Source: Periplaneta americana
Lineage: Eukaryota; Arthropoda; Insecta; Blattodea; Blattidae
DNA: 64,000 nt
Direction: 5' to 3'
Assembly: GCF_040183065.1 (NCBI RefSeq)
Contig: NC_091128.1
Coordinates: forward strand, 176,702,168 to 176,766,167
The translations under genes and the position numbers were made by a program. Positions 10,915 to 23,759 of the stretch are shown piece after piece. Positions within the stretch are counted from its first letter, which is position 1, and every line of letters starts with the position of its first letter. The notes under the pieces are model-generated. The model ran no database searches and had not been told where the DNA came from. It worked only from the letters and a program-made list of their open reading frames with translations.

Positions 10915-11325
10915 GACTATGAAAATATTCCCGTGGTCGTCGACTTCGTCTGGTCGTCGTCATCGAATTCATCTCGTCGTCGACTTCATTTCCTCGTCGT
11001 TGTCGATTTCGTCTAGTCGTTGCCGTCCACTTTGCCTCTTCGCCTATGTCGACGTCGTCTCGTCGTCGTAGTGGACATCGTCCCGTACTTGCCGTCGACT
11101 TCGTCCCGTCTTCGTCGACTTCTCGTCATTGTCGTCGTCGACTTCGTCCCGTCTAATTTCGTCTAGGTGGCATTATCGTCTTCGTCTCTTCGTAGTTGAA
11201 AAGTCATCTAGGTCTCGTCGTCTTCCACTTCATTTCGTCATCGTCGTCTACTTCGTCTCGTCGTCGAAATCGTCTCGTCTCCGCCGTCGTCATGTACTTC
11301 CTTTTCGTCGCCGACTTCGGCCAGG
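10915..11325 (+). repeat. GTC/CGTC-rich low-complexity block, left arm
   Basis: The block consists of imperfect units resembling GTCGTCGACTTCGTCTCG, rich in GTC, CGT and TTC triplets and in CpG. Frames through it encode arginine/serine-rich low-complexity peptides (for example a frame starting at 11129). Codon periodicity follows from the triplet repeat, so I do not call a gene. The mirrored block is at 24360-24765. Confidence 0.8.
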
Positions 11326-12110
11326 CTCCCTGTCCAGGTCGCCGGGATCTATGTACAGGGCTCCGCTTTCAGGATTCCGGGTTCCGCGAAAACTACTTTG
11401 CGTTCCGGATCCAAGACTCGCGGACCTGGATAAAGAACAACCGATTCCGGTTAGGGTTCTGGGACAACTGTCTTCCGGGTCCAGGACAGCGAGTTCCGGG
11501 TTCAGGACTCAGGTTGCGGGAGGACACCCAAACTCCCGATTCCGGTTCCCAAACTCCGGGTTACGGTTCCCAAAATCCGGGTTCCAACATCCCCAACTAT
11601 GGTTTCCGGGTAAAACTCCGGTTTACGCTTCCAAAACTCCGGGTTCCAATTGCCAAACGCCGGGTCCCAAACTCCGAATTACACTTCCCAAACTGCTGGT
11701 TACGTCTCCCAAACTCCGGGTTCCGGTTCCAAAAATCCGGGTTCCAAAGTACGGGTTCCGGTTCTCAAGCTCCGGGTCCCAAACCGCGGGTTCCGGGTCC
11801 CACACTCCCGGTTCCGGGTCAAAAACTCCGGGATCTGGATCCAAAACTACGGGTCCCAATCTCCGTATCCCAAACTCCGGGTTCCGGGTCCCAAAGTCCG
11901 GGTACCTGGTCCCAAACTCCTGGTTCCGGGTCCCAAACTCAGGGTTCCTGGACTAAACTCCAGGTTACGGGTCCCAAACTCCGCGTTCCGAACCCAAACC
12001 TCGGGTTCCGGGTTCCAACCTCCGGACCCAAACAACGGGCCACAAATTCCGGGTTACGGATTCCAAACTCCGGGTTCCGGTTCCCAAACTCCGGGTTCCG
12101 GATTCCAAAC
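11326..12110 (+). repeat. Outer ~21-bp GC-rich minisatellite block, left arm
   Basis: Tandem units of about 20-21 bp with consensus close to ACTCCGGGTTCCGGTTCCCAA. The block is irregular at first (to about 11530) and then regular. Because 21 is divisible by three, several frames stay open and yield heptad-like peptides (PGSGSQT, SGFRVPN, LRVPVPK). The mirrored block at 23760-24359 is about 190 bp shorter, through loss or gain of units. Confidence 0.92.
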
Positions 12111-13217
12111 TCGTATGTATTCCATCCATAATTGGATCACATATGTAATCCACGTATTTGGATCACATATGTAATCCATCCATAATTGGATTACATATGT
12201 AATCCACACAGATTTGGATTACGTATGTAATCCATCCATAATTGGATTACTAATGTAATCCATCCATAATTGGATTGCTAATGTAATCCATCCATAATTG
12301 GATTACACATGTAATCCATTCATAATTGGATTACATATGTAATCCACACAGATTAGGATTACGTATGAAATCCATCTATACTTGGATTGCACATGTAATC
12401 CATCCATAACAGGATTACATATGTAATCCACACAGATTTGGATTATGTATGTAATCCATCCATAATTGGATTACATATGTAATCCACGTATTTGGATCAC
12501 ATTTGTAATCCATCCATAATTGGATTACACATGTAATCCATTCATAATTGGATTACATATGTAATCCACACAGATTAGGATTACGTATGTAATCCATCTA
12601 TACTTGGATTGCACATGTAATCCATCCATAATTGGATTACATATGTAAACCACTCGGATTTGGATTACGTATGTAATCCATCCATAATTGGATCACATAT
12701 GTAATCTACACAGATTAGGATTACGTATGTAATCCATCTATACTTGGATTGCACATGTAATCCATCCATAATTGGATTACAAATGTAATCCACTCGGATT
12801 TGGATTACGTATGTAATCCATCCATAATTGGATCACATATGTAATCCACGTATTTGGATCACATTTGTAAACCATCCTTAATTGGATTACGTAAGTAATC
12901 CACACAGATTTGGATTACGTATGTAATCCATCCATAATTGGATTACTAATGTAATCCATCCATAATTGGATTACACATGTAATTCATTCATAACTGGATT
13001 ACATATGTAATCCACACAGATTAGGATTACGTATGTAATCCATCTATACTTGGATTGCACATGTAATCCATCCGTAATTGGATTACATATGTAATGCACT
13101 CAGATTTGGATTACATATGTAATCCATCCATTATTTTATTACACATGTATTCCATACAGATTTGAATTACATACGTAATCCATCCATAATTGGTTTACGT
13201 ATGTAATCCACACAGAT
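12111..13217. repeat. ~28-bp palindromic satellite, left arm (about 39 units)
   Basis: Each unit has an 18-bp perfect palindrome, GGATTACATATGTAATCC, plus a 10-bp linker of two main kinds, ATCCATAATT or ACACAGATTT/A. Variants replace the centre (ACGTATGT, ACACATGT, GCACATGT). Linker types alternate in recurring patterns, a small higher-order structure. Each palindrome presents two opposed TAATCC words, the preferred site of K50 homeodomain proteins of the Bicoid/Otx/Pitx type, and a central CATATG. Cruciform formation is also possible. It interrupts the 21-bp minisatellite. The mirrored block is at 22570-23759. Confidence 0.95.
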
Positions 13218-16200
13218 AGGGTTCCAAAATCCGAGTTCCGGTTCCCCAACTCTGGGCAGGGTTTCAAATCTCCGGGGTCCAAAACCTCGAGTTCCGGTTC
13301 CCAAATTACGGGTTCCGGTTCCCAACTCCGGGTTCCGGGTCCCAAACCCCGGGTTTCTGTTCCCAAACTCCGGGTAGGGATCCAAAACTCCAGGTTCCGG
13401 GTCCCAACTCCGCAGCCAAACGGATCCCAAACTCCGGATTCCTGGTCCCAAACTCCGGGTTCCTGTTACCAAAACTACGGGTTTTGCGTCCACAACTCCG
13501 GGTTCCGGGTCCAAAACTCCGGGGTTCCAGGTTCAGGATCCAAAACTCCGGGTTCCCGTTCCCAAACTCCGGGTTCCGGGCACAAAACTCTGGGTTCCGG
13601 TCCCAAACTCCGGGATCAGAGTCCATAACTCCGGGTTCCGGTTCCAAAACTCCGGGTTCCGGTTCCAAAACTCCCGGTTCCGAGTCCAAATCTCAAGTTC
13701 CCGTTCCCCAAACTCCGTGTTCCGTTCCACAAACTCCGGGTTCCGGGCCCAAAACTCCGGGTTCCGGTTCCGAATCTCCGGGTTCTGTTCCTCATACTCC
13801 GGGTTCCGTGCTCAAAACCCCGGGTTCCTGTTCCTAAACTCCGGGTTCCGGGTCCAAAACTCCGGGTTCCGTTTCCAAACTCCAGGATCCGAGTCCCTAA
13901 CTCCTGGTTCTGGGTCCCAAACTCCGGATTCCGGTTCCCAAACTCCGGATTCCTTCCCCAACCTCGGGGTTCCGGGTGCAAAAATTCCGGGTACCGATTC
14001 CCAAACTCCGGGTACCCGGCCAATAACACCGGATCCAAAACTACGGGTTCAGGATCCAAAACTCCGGGTTCCCGTCCCCAAACTCCGGGTTCCGGTCCCA
14101 AAACTCCGGGTTCCGGTCCCAAACTCCTGGATAGGAATCCATAACTCCGAGTTCCGGGTCCAAAACTCCGGGTACCGGTTCCAAAACTCAGGGTTCCTGT
14201 TTCAAAACCCCCGGTTCCGGGTCCAAAACTCCGGTTCCCGTTCCCCAAACTCCGTGTTCCGTTCACCAAACTCCGGGTTTCGGGCCCAAAACTCCGGGTT
14301 CCTGGTTCAAAACTCCGGGTTCCTGGTTCAATACTCCGGGTTCCGGTCCAAAACTCCGGGTTCCGTTCCAAAAATCCGCTTTCCCTTCCCGAAACTCCGG
14401 GTTTCCGGACACAAAATTCCGGGTTCCTGTTCCTAAACTCCGGGTTCCGGTCCGAAACTCCGGGTTCGGAATCCCTAACTCCGGGTTCCGTGTCCAAAAC
14501 TCTGGGTTCATTTCCCCAAACGCCGGGTTCCGTGCCCAAATTCCCTGGTTCCTATTCCTAAACTCCGGGTCCAAAACTCCGGGTTCCGGTTCCCAAACTC
14601 CGGGTTCATTTCCCCAAACTCCAGGTTCCGAGTGCAAAATCTCCGGGTACCGATTCCCAAACTCCGGGTACCGGTCAACAACTCCGGGTACATAACTCCG
14701 GGGTTCCGGGTTCCGGATCCAAAACCCCGGGTTCCTGTTCCCAAACTCCGGGTTCCTGCTCCAAAACTCCGTGTTCCGGTTCCAAAACTGCGGGTTCCTG
14801 GTTCAAAACTCCGGGTTGCTGTCCATAACTCCGGTTTCCGTTCCCCAAACTCCTGGTTCCGTTACCCAAACTCCGGGTTCCGTTTCCCAAACTCCGGGTT
14901 CCGGGCCCAAAACTCCGGGATACTGTTCCTAAACTCCGGGTTCCGGTTCCAAATTCCGGGTATCGATTAAATACTCCGGGTTCCTGTTCCCAAAACACCG
15001 GGTTCCGGGTCCCAAACTCCGGGTTCCGGTCCCAAACTCCGGAATCTGAGTCACTAACTCCGGGTTCCGGCTCCAAACTCCGGGTTCCGGTCCCAAACTC
15101 TGGGTTCCTTGTCCCTAACTTCGGGTTCCGGGTCGGAAACACCGGGTTCCGGTTCCAAAAATCCGGTTTTCCGGTTGAAAACACCGGGTTCCCGTTCTCA
15201 AACTCCGGGTTCATTTCCCCAAACTCCGGGTTCCTGGTGCAAAAACTCCGGGTACCAATTGGCAAACTCCGGGTACCGGTAATAACTTCGTGTCCAAAAC
15301 TCCGGGGTTCCAGATCCAAAACCCGGGATCCTGTTCTCAAACTCCGGGTTCCGGGTCCAAAACTAAGGGTTCCGGTTCCAAAACTTCGGGTTCCTGGTTC
15401 AAAACTCCGGGTTCCGGTCCAAAACTTTGGGTTCCGGTCAAAAACTCAGTTTTCCGTCCCCGAAACTCCGGGTTCCGTTCCCCAAACTCCGGGTTTCGGG
15501 CCCAAAACACCGTATTGCTGTTCCAAATTCCGGGTATCGATTCCAAACTCCGGGTTCCTGTACCCAAAACCCGGGTTCCACGTCCCAAACTCAGGGTTCC
15601 GGGTCAATAACTCCTGGTCCAAAACTTCCAGAATTCCGGGTTATAAAATCCGGATTCGGGATCCAAAATACCGGGTTATGGCCCAAACTCCGGCTTCCGG
15701 TCCCAAATTCCGGGTTCCGAGTCCCTAACTCAGGGTTCCGGGTCCAAAAATCCGGGTTTCGGTTCCAAAACTCCGGGATATGTTCCCCGAACGTCGGGTT
15801 TCTGTTCCTAAACTCCGGGTTCCGGGCTCAAAATTCCGGTTCCAAACACCGGGATCCGGGTCCCTAACTCCGGGTTCCCAAACTCCGGGTTCCCTTCCCC
15901 TAACTCGGGGTTCCGGGTGCAAAAACTCCGGGTACCGGGTCAATAACTCCGGGTCCAAAACTCCGTGGTTCCGGGTTCAGGATACAAAACTCCGGGTTTC
16001 AGTTTCCAAACTCCGGGTTCCAGTCCCAATCTCCGGGATCGGAGTCTTTGACTCCGGCCTCCGGGTCCAAAACTCCGGGTTACAGTTGCAAAACTCCCGG
16101 TTCCCGTTCTCCAAACTCCGGGTTCCGGTTCTAAATTCCGGGTATCTGTTCCAACTCCGGGTTCCTGTTCCCAAACCCCGAGTTCCGGGTCCAAAACTGC

Positions 16201-16970
16201 TGGTTCCGGGTCCAAAACTCCGGGTTCTGTTCCCCAAACTCCGGTTTCCGGGGCCAAAACTCGGGGTTTCTTTTCCTAAACTCCGAGTTCCGGTTCCAAA
16301 TTCCGGGTATCGTTTCCAATCTCCGAGTTCCTGTACACAAACCCAGGGTTCCGGGTCCAGAGCTCCGGGTTCTGTTCCTCAAACTCCGGGTTCCGGGACC
16401 GAAACCGCTAGTTTGATTTTCCTAAACTCCGAGTTCCGGTTCCAAACTCCGGGATCCGAGTCACTAACTCCGGGTTCCGGGTCCCAATCTCCGGGTTCCT
16501 TTCCCCAAACTCCGGGTTCCGCGTGCAAAAACTCCGGGTACCGATTACCAAACTCCGGGTACCGGGTCAATAACTCCGGGTCATAAACTCCGGTGTTCCC
16601 GTTTCCGAATCCAAAACTCCGGGATCCTGTTCCCAAACTCCGGGGTCCGGGACGAAAACTGCGGGTTCCTGTTCCTAAACTCCGGGTATCGGTTCCAAAT
16701 TCCTTATATCGGTTCCAAACTCCGGGTTCCTTTTCCTAAACCCTGGGTTCCGGGTCCAAAACTCTGGGTTCCGGTCCTAAACTCCGGGATCCGAATCCCT
16801 AACTCCGGCTTTCCGGTTCAAATCTCCGCGTTATTGTTCGCAAACTCCGGTTTCAGTACCCCAATCTCCGGGTTCCGTTCCTGAAACTCCGGGTTCCGTG
16901 CGCCAAACTCAGGGTCCCCGTGTCCCAAACTCCGGGTTCCGGCACCAAAGCTCCGGGTTTGGTTTCCAAA
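13218..16970 (+). repeat. Inner ~21-bp GC-rich minisatellite, left arm (~3.75 kb)
   Basis: Same family as the outer block: roughly 20-21-bp units with ACTCCGGGTTCCGG cores and variable ends (GTCCAAA, TTCCCAA, GGGCCCAAA). A distinctive run with GGGTACCGATTCCCAAACTCC, GTCAATAACTCC and GGATCCAAAAC recurs near 13990, 14645, 15250, 15600, 15925 and 16540, showing longer superunits of about 0.3-0.65 kb. Numerous frames of 60-300 codons on both strands are products of the repeat period (heptads such as EPGVWDP, GTRSLGT). Collinearity with the right arm is clear in the outermost part (to about 13530) and then lost through copy-number change. Confidence 0.93.
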
Positions 16971-17796
16971 ACGTTTTCTAACAAATTTTGACAATTTTTG
17001 TCTACCTCTTATTTAATTTTTTGAAAATTTATTTTATTATAAAATAAAGAAATATCTCATTTTCAAGAAATCTTAAACACCAATATTTTCAAAGAAGTTT
17101 CAGCAATAATATTTTCAAAAATAATCTTTCAAAAAAATTTTTCAAAACAAAAAAAATTTAAAAATTTTCAATCAAATTTAAAAAATCACTCATTTTTTTT
17201 TATTCTTTCAATTTTTTTTATTATTCCTTATATTTCTTGTGAAAAATTTTTACATAAATGTTTCACAAATGGTATGGAAAAATATAAAAAGTTTTCAGAA
17301 AACATTTTTCAAAATTGAAATAATTTTTAAAATTTGTTTTAAATTTTTTTTTAAATTTTTTCTTAAAAAACTTTTTGAAAATATGATTTCTGAAAATTTT
17401 GTGAAGATTTTTTTTTAGTATTTAAGATTTTTTGAAAACATGAAATTTTTTTATTTTTTTTTCAAAAAAATTTTCAAAAAATTAAAAAATTAAAAAATTT
17501 TTTTCAAATTTTATAGAAATGAAAGAAATAATATAATTTTCAAAAAATTTTACTTTTCAAAACGAATATGGAAAAAATATTTTAAAAAATTTAATGACAA
17601 AAAAATTTTAAGGGAAATTAAAAAAAAAATTGAAAACAAATTAAAAAAACGAATGCTTAAAAAAAGTTAAAAAAAAAGAATTTTCATTTTCAAAATTTTT
17701 TTGTGAAATATTTTTTTCGTTTTTTTTTTTTTTTTTGAAAACATGAATATTTTTTTTTAAAAGTGCTGTTTTAAGTAAATTTTTTAAAATTGCCTT
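16971..17796. other. AT-rich low-complexity hinge of the giant palindrome
   Basis: About 0.8 kb composed largely of A and T runs (TTTTCAAAAAAATTTT, AAAATTTTT and similar), with abrupt GC-rich minisatellite on both sides. On its left the minisatellite reads CCGGGTTCC; on its right it reads GGAACCCGG. A short near-direct repeat GAAAACATGAA followed by T runs occurs near 17432 and 17735. No gene or RNA signature is visible. It acts as the non-duplicated or diverged spacer between arms and would be the loop of any hairpin. Confidence 0.9.
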
Positions 17797-20700
17797 TTGG
17801 ACCCGGAACGAGTTTGGGGAACGGAACATGGAGTTTTGGACCCGGAACCCGAAGTTTGGGAACTGGAACCCGTTGTTTTGGGCCCGGAACCCGGATTTTG
17901 GGAATCGTACCTGGAGATTTTTAACCCGGAATCCGGAGTTCGGGAACCGGAAAACGGAGATTTTGAACCGGAATCCGTAGTTTCGCAATCGGAACCAGGA
18001 GTTTGGGAACCGGAACCCAGAGTGTTGGAAAGGGAACCCGGAATTTGGGAAACGGAACCCGAAGTTTGGGAAACGGAACCCGGAGTTTTGGACCCGGAGT
18101 TTGGGAAACGGAACTAAGAGTTTGGGACCCGAAACCCTGAGTTTGGGACACGTAACCAGGAGTTTGGGAATCGGAACCCTGAGTTTTGGACCCGGAACCC
18201 GGAGTTTTGGACCCGTAATCCGTAATTTGGGAACCGGAAACGCAATTTTTGGAATCGGAAGCAGGGGTTTGGGAACGGAACCCTGAGTTTTGGACACGGA
18301 ACCCGGATTTTGGGAACAGGAACACGGAGTTGTGTTTTATAACCCAGAGATTGGGGAACTGAACAAGGAGTTTCGAACCCGGAACCCGGAGTTTTGGGCC
18401 CGGAACCCGGAGTTTGCGATCGGACCCCGGAGTTTGGGACAGGACCCAGGAGTTTTGGACCCGGAACCCGGGGTTTGGGAACAGGAATCCGTAGTTTGGA
18501 ATCGATACCCGGAGTTTGGAACCGGAATCCGGAGTTTAAGAACAGGAACGCGGTGTTTTAGGCCCGGAACCCGGAGTTTCGGGAATGGAACCCGGAGTTT
18601 CGGGAACGGAAACAGGATTTTGGACCATGAACCCGGGGTTTTGAACAAGGAACCAGAAGTTTTGAACAACGAACCCGGAGTAATGGACCCGGAACCCGGA
18701 TTTTGGGAACAGGATCCCGGAGTTTTGGATCCAGAACCCGTAGTTTTGGACCCGGAGTTATTCAACCGATACCCGGAGTTTGGAAATCGATATCCGGAGT
18801 CTTTGCACCCTGTACTCGGATTTTGGGGAAAGGAACACGGAGTTTGGGACCCGGAACCCGGAGTTTGGGACTCGGATACCGGAGTTTGGGACCCGGAACC
18901 CGGAGTTAGGGACTCTCATCCCGGAGTTTGGAACCTGAAGTTTTGGACACGGAACCCGGAGTTTAGGAACAGGAACCAGCGGTTTTGGGCCCGGAACCCG
19001 GAGTTTGGGGAAGTGAACCCGGAGTTTGGGAACGGAAACCGGAGTTTTGCACAGGAACCCGTTGTTTTGAACCAGGAACCAGTAGTTTTGGACCCGGAAC
19101 CAGGAGTTTGGGAACAGGATCCCGGGGTTTTGGATCCGGAACCCCGGAATTTTGGACCCGGAGTTATTGACCGGTACCCGGAGTTTGGGAATCGGTACCC
19201 GGAGTTTTTGCCCCCGGAACACGGAGTTTGGGGAAATGAACCCGGAGTTTGGGGAAAGGAACCCGGAGTTAGAGAACCGGAACCCGGAGTTTTCGACCCG
19301 GAACCCCGAGTTTTGGAACCGGAACCCGGTGTTTTGGACCATGAACCCGGAGTTAGGGACTCGGAACCCGGAGTTTGGGACCGGAACCCGGAGTTTTGAC
19401 CAGGAACCCGGAGTTTGGGACATAATCCGGAACCTGGAGTTTGGAATCCGCATTCCGGAAGTTTTGGACCAGGAGTTATTGACCCGGAACCCGGAGTATG
19501 GGACCCGGAACCCGGGTTTTGGGAACAGGAAACCGGAGTTTGGAATCAATACCCGGAATTTGGAACCAGAACCCGGAGTTTTGGAACATTAACCTGGAGT
19601 TTTGGGCCCGGAATCCAGAGTTTGGGGAACGTAACCCGGAATTTTGGGAACGGAACCCGGAGTTTGGGGAACTGAACCCGGAGTTTGGGGAACGGAAACC
19701 GGAGTTTTGGACCGGAACCCGGAGTTTTGAAAAAGGAACCCGGAGTTTTGGAACCGGAACATGGAGTTTTGGACCAGGAACCCTGAGTTTGGGAACAGGA
19801 TCCCGGGGTTTTGGATCCGAAACCCTGGAGTTTTGGAACCGGAGTTATTGACCGTTACCCGCAGTTTGGGAATCGGTACCCGGAGTTTTTGCACCCGGAG
19901 TTTGGGGAAAGGAATCCGGAGTTTGAGAACCGGAACCCGGAGTTTAGCAATAGGAACCCGGGGATTTGGGCACGGAACCCGGAGTTTGGGGAATAGAACC
20001 CGGAGTTTTGGACCCGGAACCCGGAGTTAGGGAATCGGAACCCGGAGTTTTGGGACCGGAACACGGACTTTGAACCCGGAACCCGGCGTTTGGGAACATG
20101 AACCCGGAGTTTGGGCCGTAACCCGGAATTTTGTGTCCGGAAACCCGGAGTTTGGGAACAGAGACCCAGAGTTCCGAACCGATACTAGGAATTTGGAACT
20201 GGAACTCGGAGTTTAGGAAGAGGAACCCGGAGTTTAGGGGCCCGTAACCCGGAGTTTGGTGAACGGAACAAGGAGTTTGGGGAACGGGAACCGTAGTTTT
20301 GGACACGAAACCGGGAGTTTTGAACCAGGAAGCCGGAGTTTTGGACCCGGAACTCGGAGTTATGGACTCCGATCCCGGAGTTTGGGAACGGAACCCGGAG
20401 TTTTGGGCCCGGAACCCGGAGTTTGGGAACGGGAACACGGAGTTTTGTATCCAGAACCCGGAACCCTGGAGTTTTGGACCCGGAGTTATTGACCCGTTAC
20501 CCGGAGTTTGGGAATAGGTACCCGGATTTTTTACCCGGAACCCCGAGGTTGGGGAAGAAACCCGGAGTTTGGGAACCGGAACCCGGAGTTTGAGACCCAG
20601 AACCAGGAGTTGGGGACTCTGATCCCGGAGTTTGGAAGCGGAACCCGGAGTTTTGGACCAGGAACCCGGAGTTAGGTACTCGGTACCCGGATATTTTGGA

Positions 20701-22569
20701 AAGGAACCCGGAGTTTGGGACCCAGAACCCTGAGTTAGGTACTCGGTACCCGGATTTTGGGGAAAGGAACCCGGAGTTTGGGACCCGGAACCCGAAGTTT
20801 GGGACTTGGATACCGGAGTTTGGGACCCGGAACCCAGAGTTAGGGACTTTGATCCCGGAGTTTGGAACCGGAGCATGAAGTTTTGGACCCGCAATCCGGA
20901 GTTTAGAAAGAGGAACCCGCGGTTTTGGGCCCGGAACTGGAAGGGTTGGACCCGGAACCCGGGGTTTGGGAACAGGGACCCGGAGTTGGAACCGATACCC
21001 GGAATTTGGAACCGGAACCCGGAGTTCGGTAAGAGGAACCCGGAGTTTTGGGCCCAGAACCCGGAGTTTGGGGAACGGTACCCAGAGTTTGGGGAAGGGG
21101 AACCGGAGTTTTGGACCCGAAACCGGAAGTTTTGTACCAGGAACCCGGAGTTTTGGAACCGGAACCCGGAAAAATGGACACCGATATCGGAGTTTGGGAC
21201 CGGAACCCGGAGTTTGGGAACGGGAACCCGGAGTTTTGGATCCTGAACCTGGAACCTCGGAGTTTTGAACCCGTAGTTATTGACATGTTACCCGGAGTTT
21301 GGGAATCTGTACCCGGAGCCCCGAGGCTGGGAAAGGAACCCGGAGTTTTGGAACCGGAACCCGGAGTTTGGGACCCAGAACCCGGAGATAGGGACCAGGA
21401 AACCCGGAGTTTGGAACCGGAACCCGTAGTTTTGGACCCGGAATTTAGGAACAGGAACCCGGGGCATTGGGCCCGGAGCCCGGAACTTGAGGAACAGAAC
21501 CCGGAGGTTTGGAACCGGAACCCGGAGTTTTGGAAACGGAACCCGGAGTTTGGAACCCGGAACCCCCGAAGTTTTGGACCAGGAGTTATTGGCCGGGAAC
21601 CTAGAATTTGGGAATCGGTACCCGTAGTTTTTGGACCCGCAACCCGGAGTTTGGGGAAAGGAACCCGGAGTTTTGGACTCGGAACCCGGAGTTAGGACTC
21701 GGATCCCGGAGTTTGGAACCGGAACCCGTAGTTTTGGACCCGGAACCCGTAGTTTTGGACCCGGAACCCGGAATTTAGGAACAGGAACCCGGGGCATTGG
21801 GCCCGGAGCCCGGAACTTGGGGAACAGAACCCGGAGGTTTGGAACCGGAACCCGGAGTTTTGGAAACGGAACCCTGAGTTAGGGACTCGGAACCCGGAGT
21901 TTGGCACAGGAACCCGGAGTTTGGACCCGGAGACCGGAGTTTTGGAACAGGAACCCGGAGTTTTGGAACAGGAACCCGGAGTTTGGGCCATAACCCGGAA
22001 TTTTGGAAACAGAACCCGGAGTTTGGAACCCGGAACCCCCGAAGTTTTGGACCAGGATTTATTGGCCCGGAACCTGGAATTTGGGAATCGGTACCCGTAC
22101 TTTTTGGACCCAGAACCCGGAGTTTTGGACCCGGAACCCGGAGTTAGGACTCGGATCCCGGAGTTTGGGACCGGAACCCGGAGTATTGGACCCGCTACCC
22201 GGGGTTTGGGAACAGGAACCCTGAGTTTGGAACCGATACCCGGAATTTGGAATCGGAACCCGGAGTTTAGGAACAGGACCCCGGAGTTTTGATCCGGAAC
22301 CCGGTGTTTGGGGAACGAAACCCGGAGTTTTGGACCCGGAACCCGCAGTTGTGGACCCAAATCCCGGAGTTTTGGTAACAGGAACCCTGAGTTCGGGACC
22401 AGGAATCCGGAGTTTGGGACCCGTTTGGTTGCGGAGTTGGGACCCGGAACCTGGAGTTTTGGATCCCTACCCGGAGTTTGGGAACAGGAACCCGGGGTTT
22501 GGGACCAGGAACCCGGAGTTGGGAACCTGAACCCGTAGTTTGGGAACCGGAACTCGAAGTTTGGAACTC
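17797..22569 (-). repeat. Inner ~21-bp minisatellite, right arm (~4.8 kb)
   Basis: Units read CCCGGAGTTTGGGAACCGGAA and variants on the plus strand, the reverse complement of the left-arm family. Superunit markers (GAGTTATTGACC with GGTACCCGGAGTTTGGG) recur near 18770, 19165, 19850, 20485, 21275, 21590 and 22070. Open frames of up to 369 codons with EPGVWDP or RNPEFGT heptads follow from the 21-base period and are not called as genes. Near 22320-22569 it is collinear with 13218-13530 of the left arm. Confidence 0.93.
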
Positions 22570-23759
22570 TATCTGTGTGGATTACATACGTAAACCAATT
22601 ATGGATGGATTACGTATGTAATTCAAATCTGTATGGAATACATGTGTAATCAAATAATGGATGGATTACATATGTAATCCAAATCTGAGTGCATTACATA
22701 TGTAATCCAATTACGGATGAATTACATGTGCAATCCAAGTATAGATGGATTACATACGTAATCCTAATCTTTGTGGATTACATATGTAATCCAGTTATGA
22801 ATGAATTACATGTGTAATCCAATTATGGATGGATTACATTAGTAATCAAATTATGGATGGATTACATACGTAATCCAAATCTGTGTGGATTACATACGTA
22901 ATCCAATTAAGGATGGATTACAAATGTGATCCAAATACGTGGATTACATATGTGATCCAATTATGGATGGATTACATACGTAATCCAAATCCGAGTGGAT
23001 TACATTTGTAATCCAATTATGGATGGATTACATGTGCAATCCAAGTATAGATGGATTACATATGTAATCCTAATCTGTGTGGATTACATACGTAATCCAA
23101 TTAAGGATTGATTACAAATGTGATCCAAATACGTGGATTACATATGTGATCCAATTATGGATGGATTACATACGTAATCCAAATCCGAGTGGATTACATT
23201 TGTAATCCAATTATGGATGGATTACATGTGCAATCCAAGTATAGATGGATTACATATGTAATCCTAATCTGTGTGGATTACATATGTGATCCAATTATGG
23301 ATGGATTACATACGTAATCCTAATCTGTGTGGATTACATATGTAATCCAATTATGAATGGATTACATGTGTAATCCACTTATGGATGGATTACAAATGTG
23401 ATCCAAATACGTGGATTACATATGTGATCCAATTATGGATGGATTACATACATAATCCAAATCTGTGTGGATTACATATGTAATCCTGTTATGGATGGAT
23501 TACATGTGCAATCCAAGAATAGATGGATTACATACGTAATCCTAATCTGTGTGGATTACATATGTAATCCAATTATGAATGGATTACATGTGTAATCCAA
23601 TTATGGACGGATTACATTAGTAATCCAATTATGGATGGATTACATACGTAATCCAAATCTGTGTGGATTACATATATAATCCAATTATGGATGGATTACA
23701 TATGTGATCCAAATACGTGGATTACATATGTGATCCAATTATGGATGGAATACATACGA
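22570..23759. repeat. ~28-bp palindromic satellite, right arm (about 42 units)
   Basis: Mirror of the left-arm block with the same 18-bp palindrome and the same two linker classes, now reading AATTATGGAT and AATCTGTGTG. It is about 80 bp (roughly three units) longer than the left block. Patterns of variant units (GTGCAATCCAAGTATAGAT, GTGATCCAAATACGT) recur, so expansion was by multi-unit segments. Confidence 0.95.

Larger units (their letters stand above)
7592..16970 (+). repeat. Left arm of giant inverted repeat
   Basis: Every layer in this interval reappears in reverse complement between 17797 and 28005. Paired positions sum to a nearly constant value: 8041/27555 sums to 35596, 8533/27058 to 35591, 9407/26178 to 35585, 11129/24547 to 35676 and 12111/23759 to 35870. 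The steps between sums mark indels, mainly in the minisatellites. In the non-repetitive layers the divergence is of order one to a few percent by eye. With the inverted flanking arrays included, the palindrome-like organisation spans the whole window. Confidence 0.95.

Noticed and set aside
10822..11956. Arginine/serine-rich frames across the GTC-rich block (for example starting at 11129)
   Set aside because: They are driven by triplet-like low-complexity DNA, run into minisatellite, and overlap another open frame in a second register.
12111..13217. Telomeric repeat
   Set aside because: The unit is a 28-bp palindromic satellite. It does not contain arrays of the insect TTAGG or vertebrate TTAGGG motif.
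18290..19399. 369-codon frame with repeated EPGVWDP / RNPEFGT peptides, and many similar frames on both strands at 11100-16600 and 17640-24550
   Set aside because: The DNA repeat period (~21 bp) is a multiple of three, so several frames stay open simultaneously on both strands. No non-repeat domain, signal peptide or promoter is seen.
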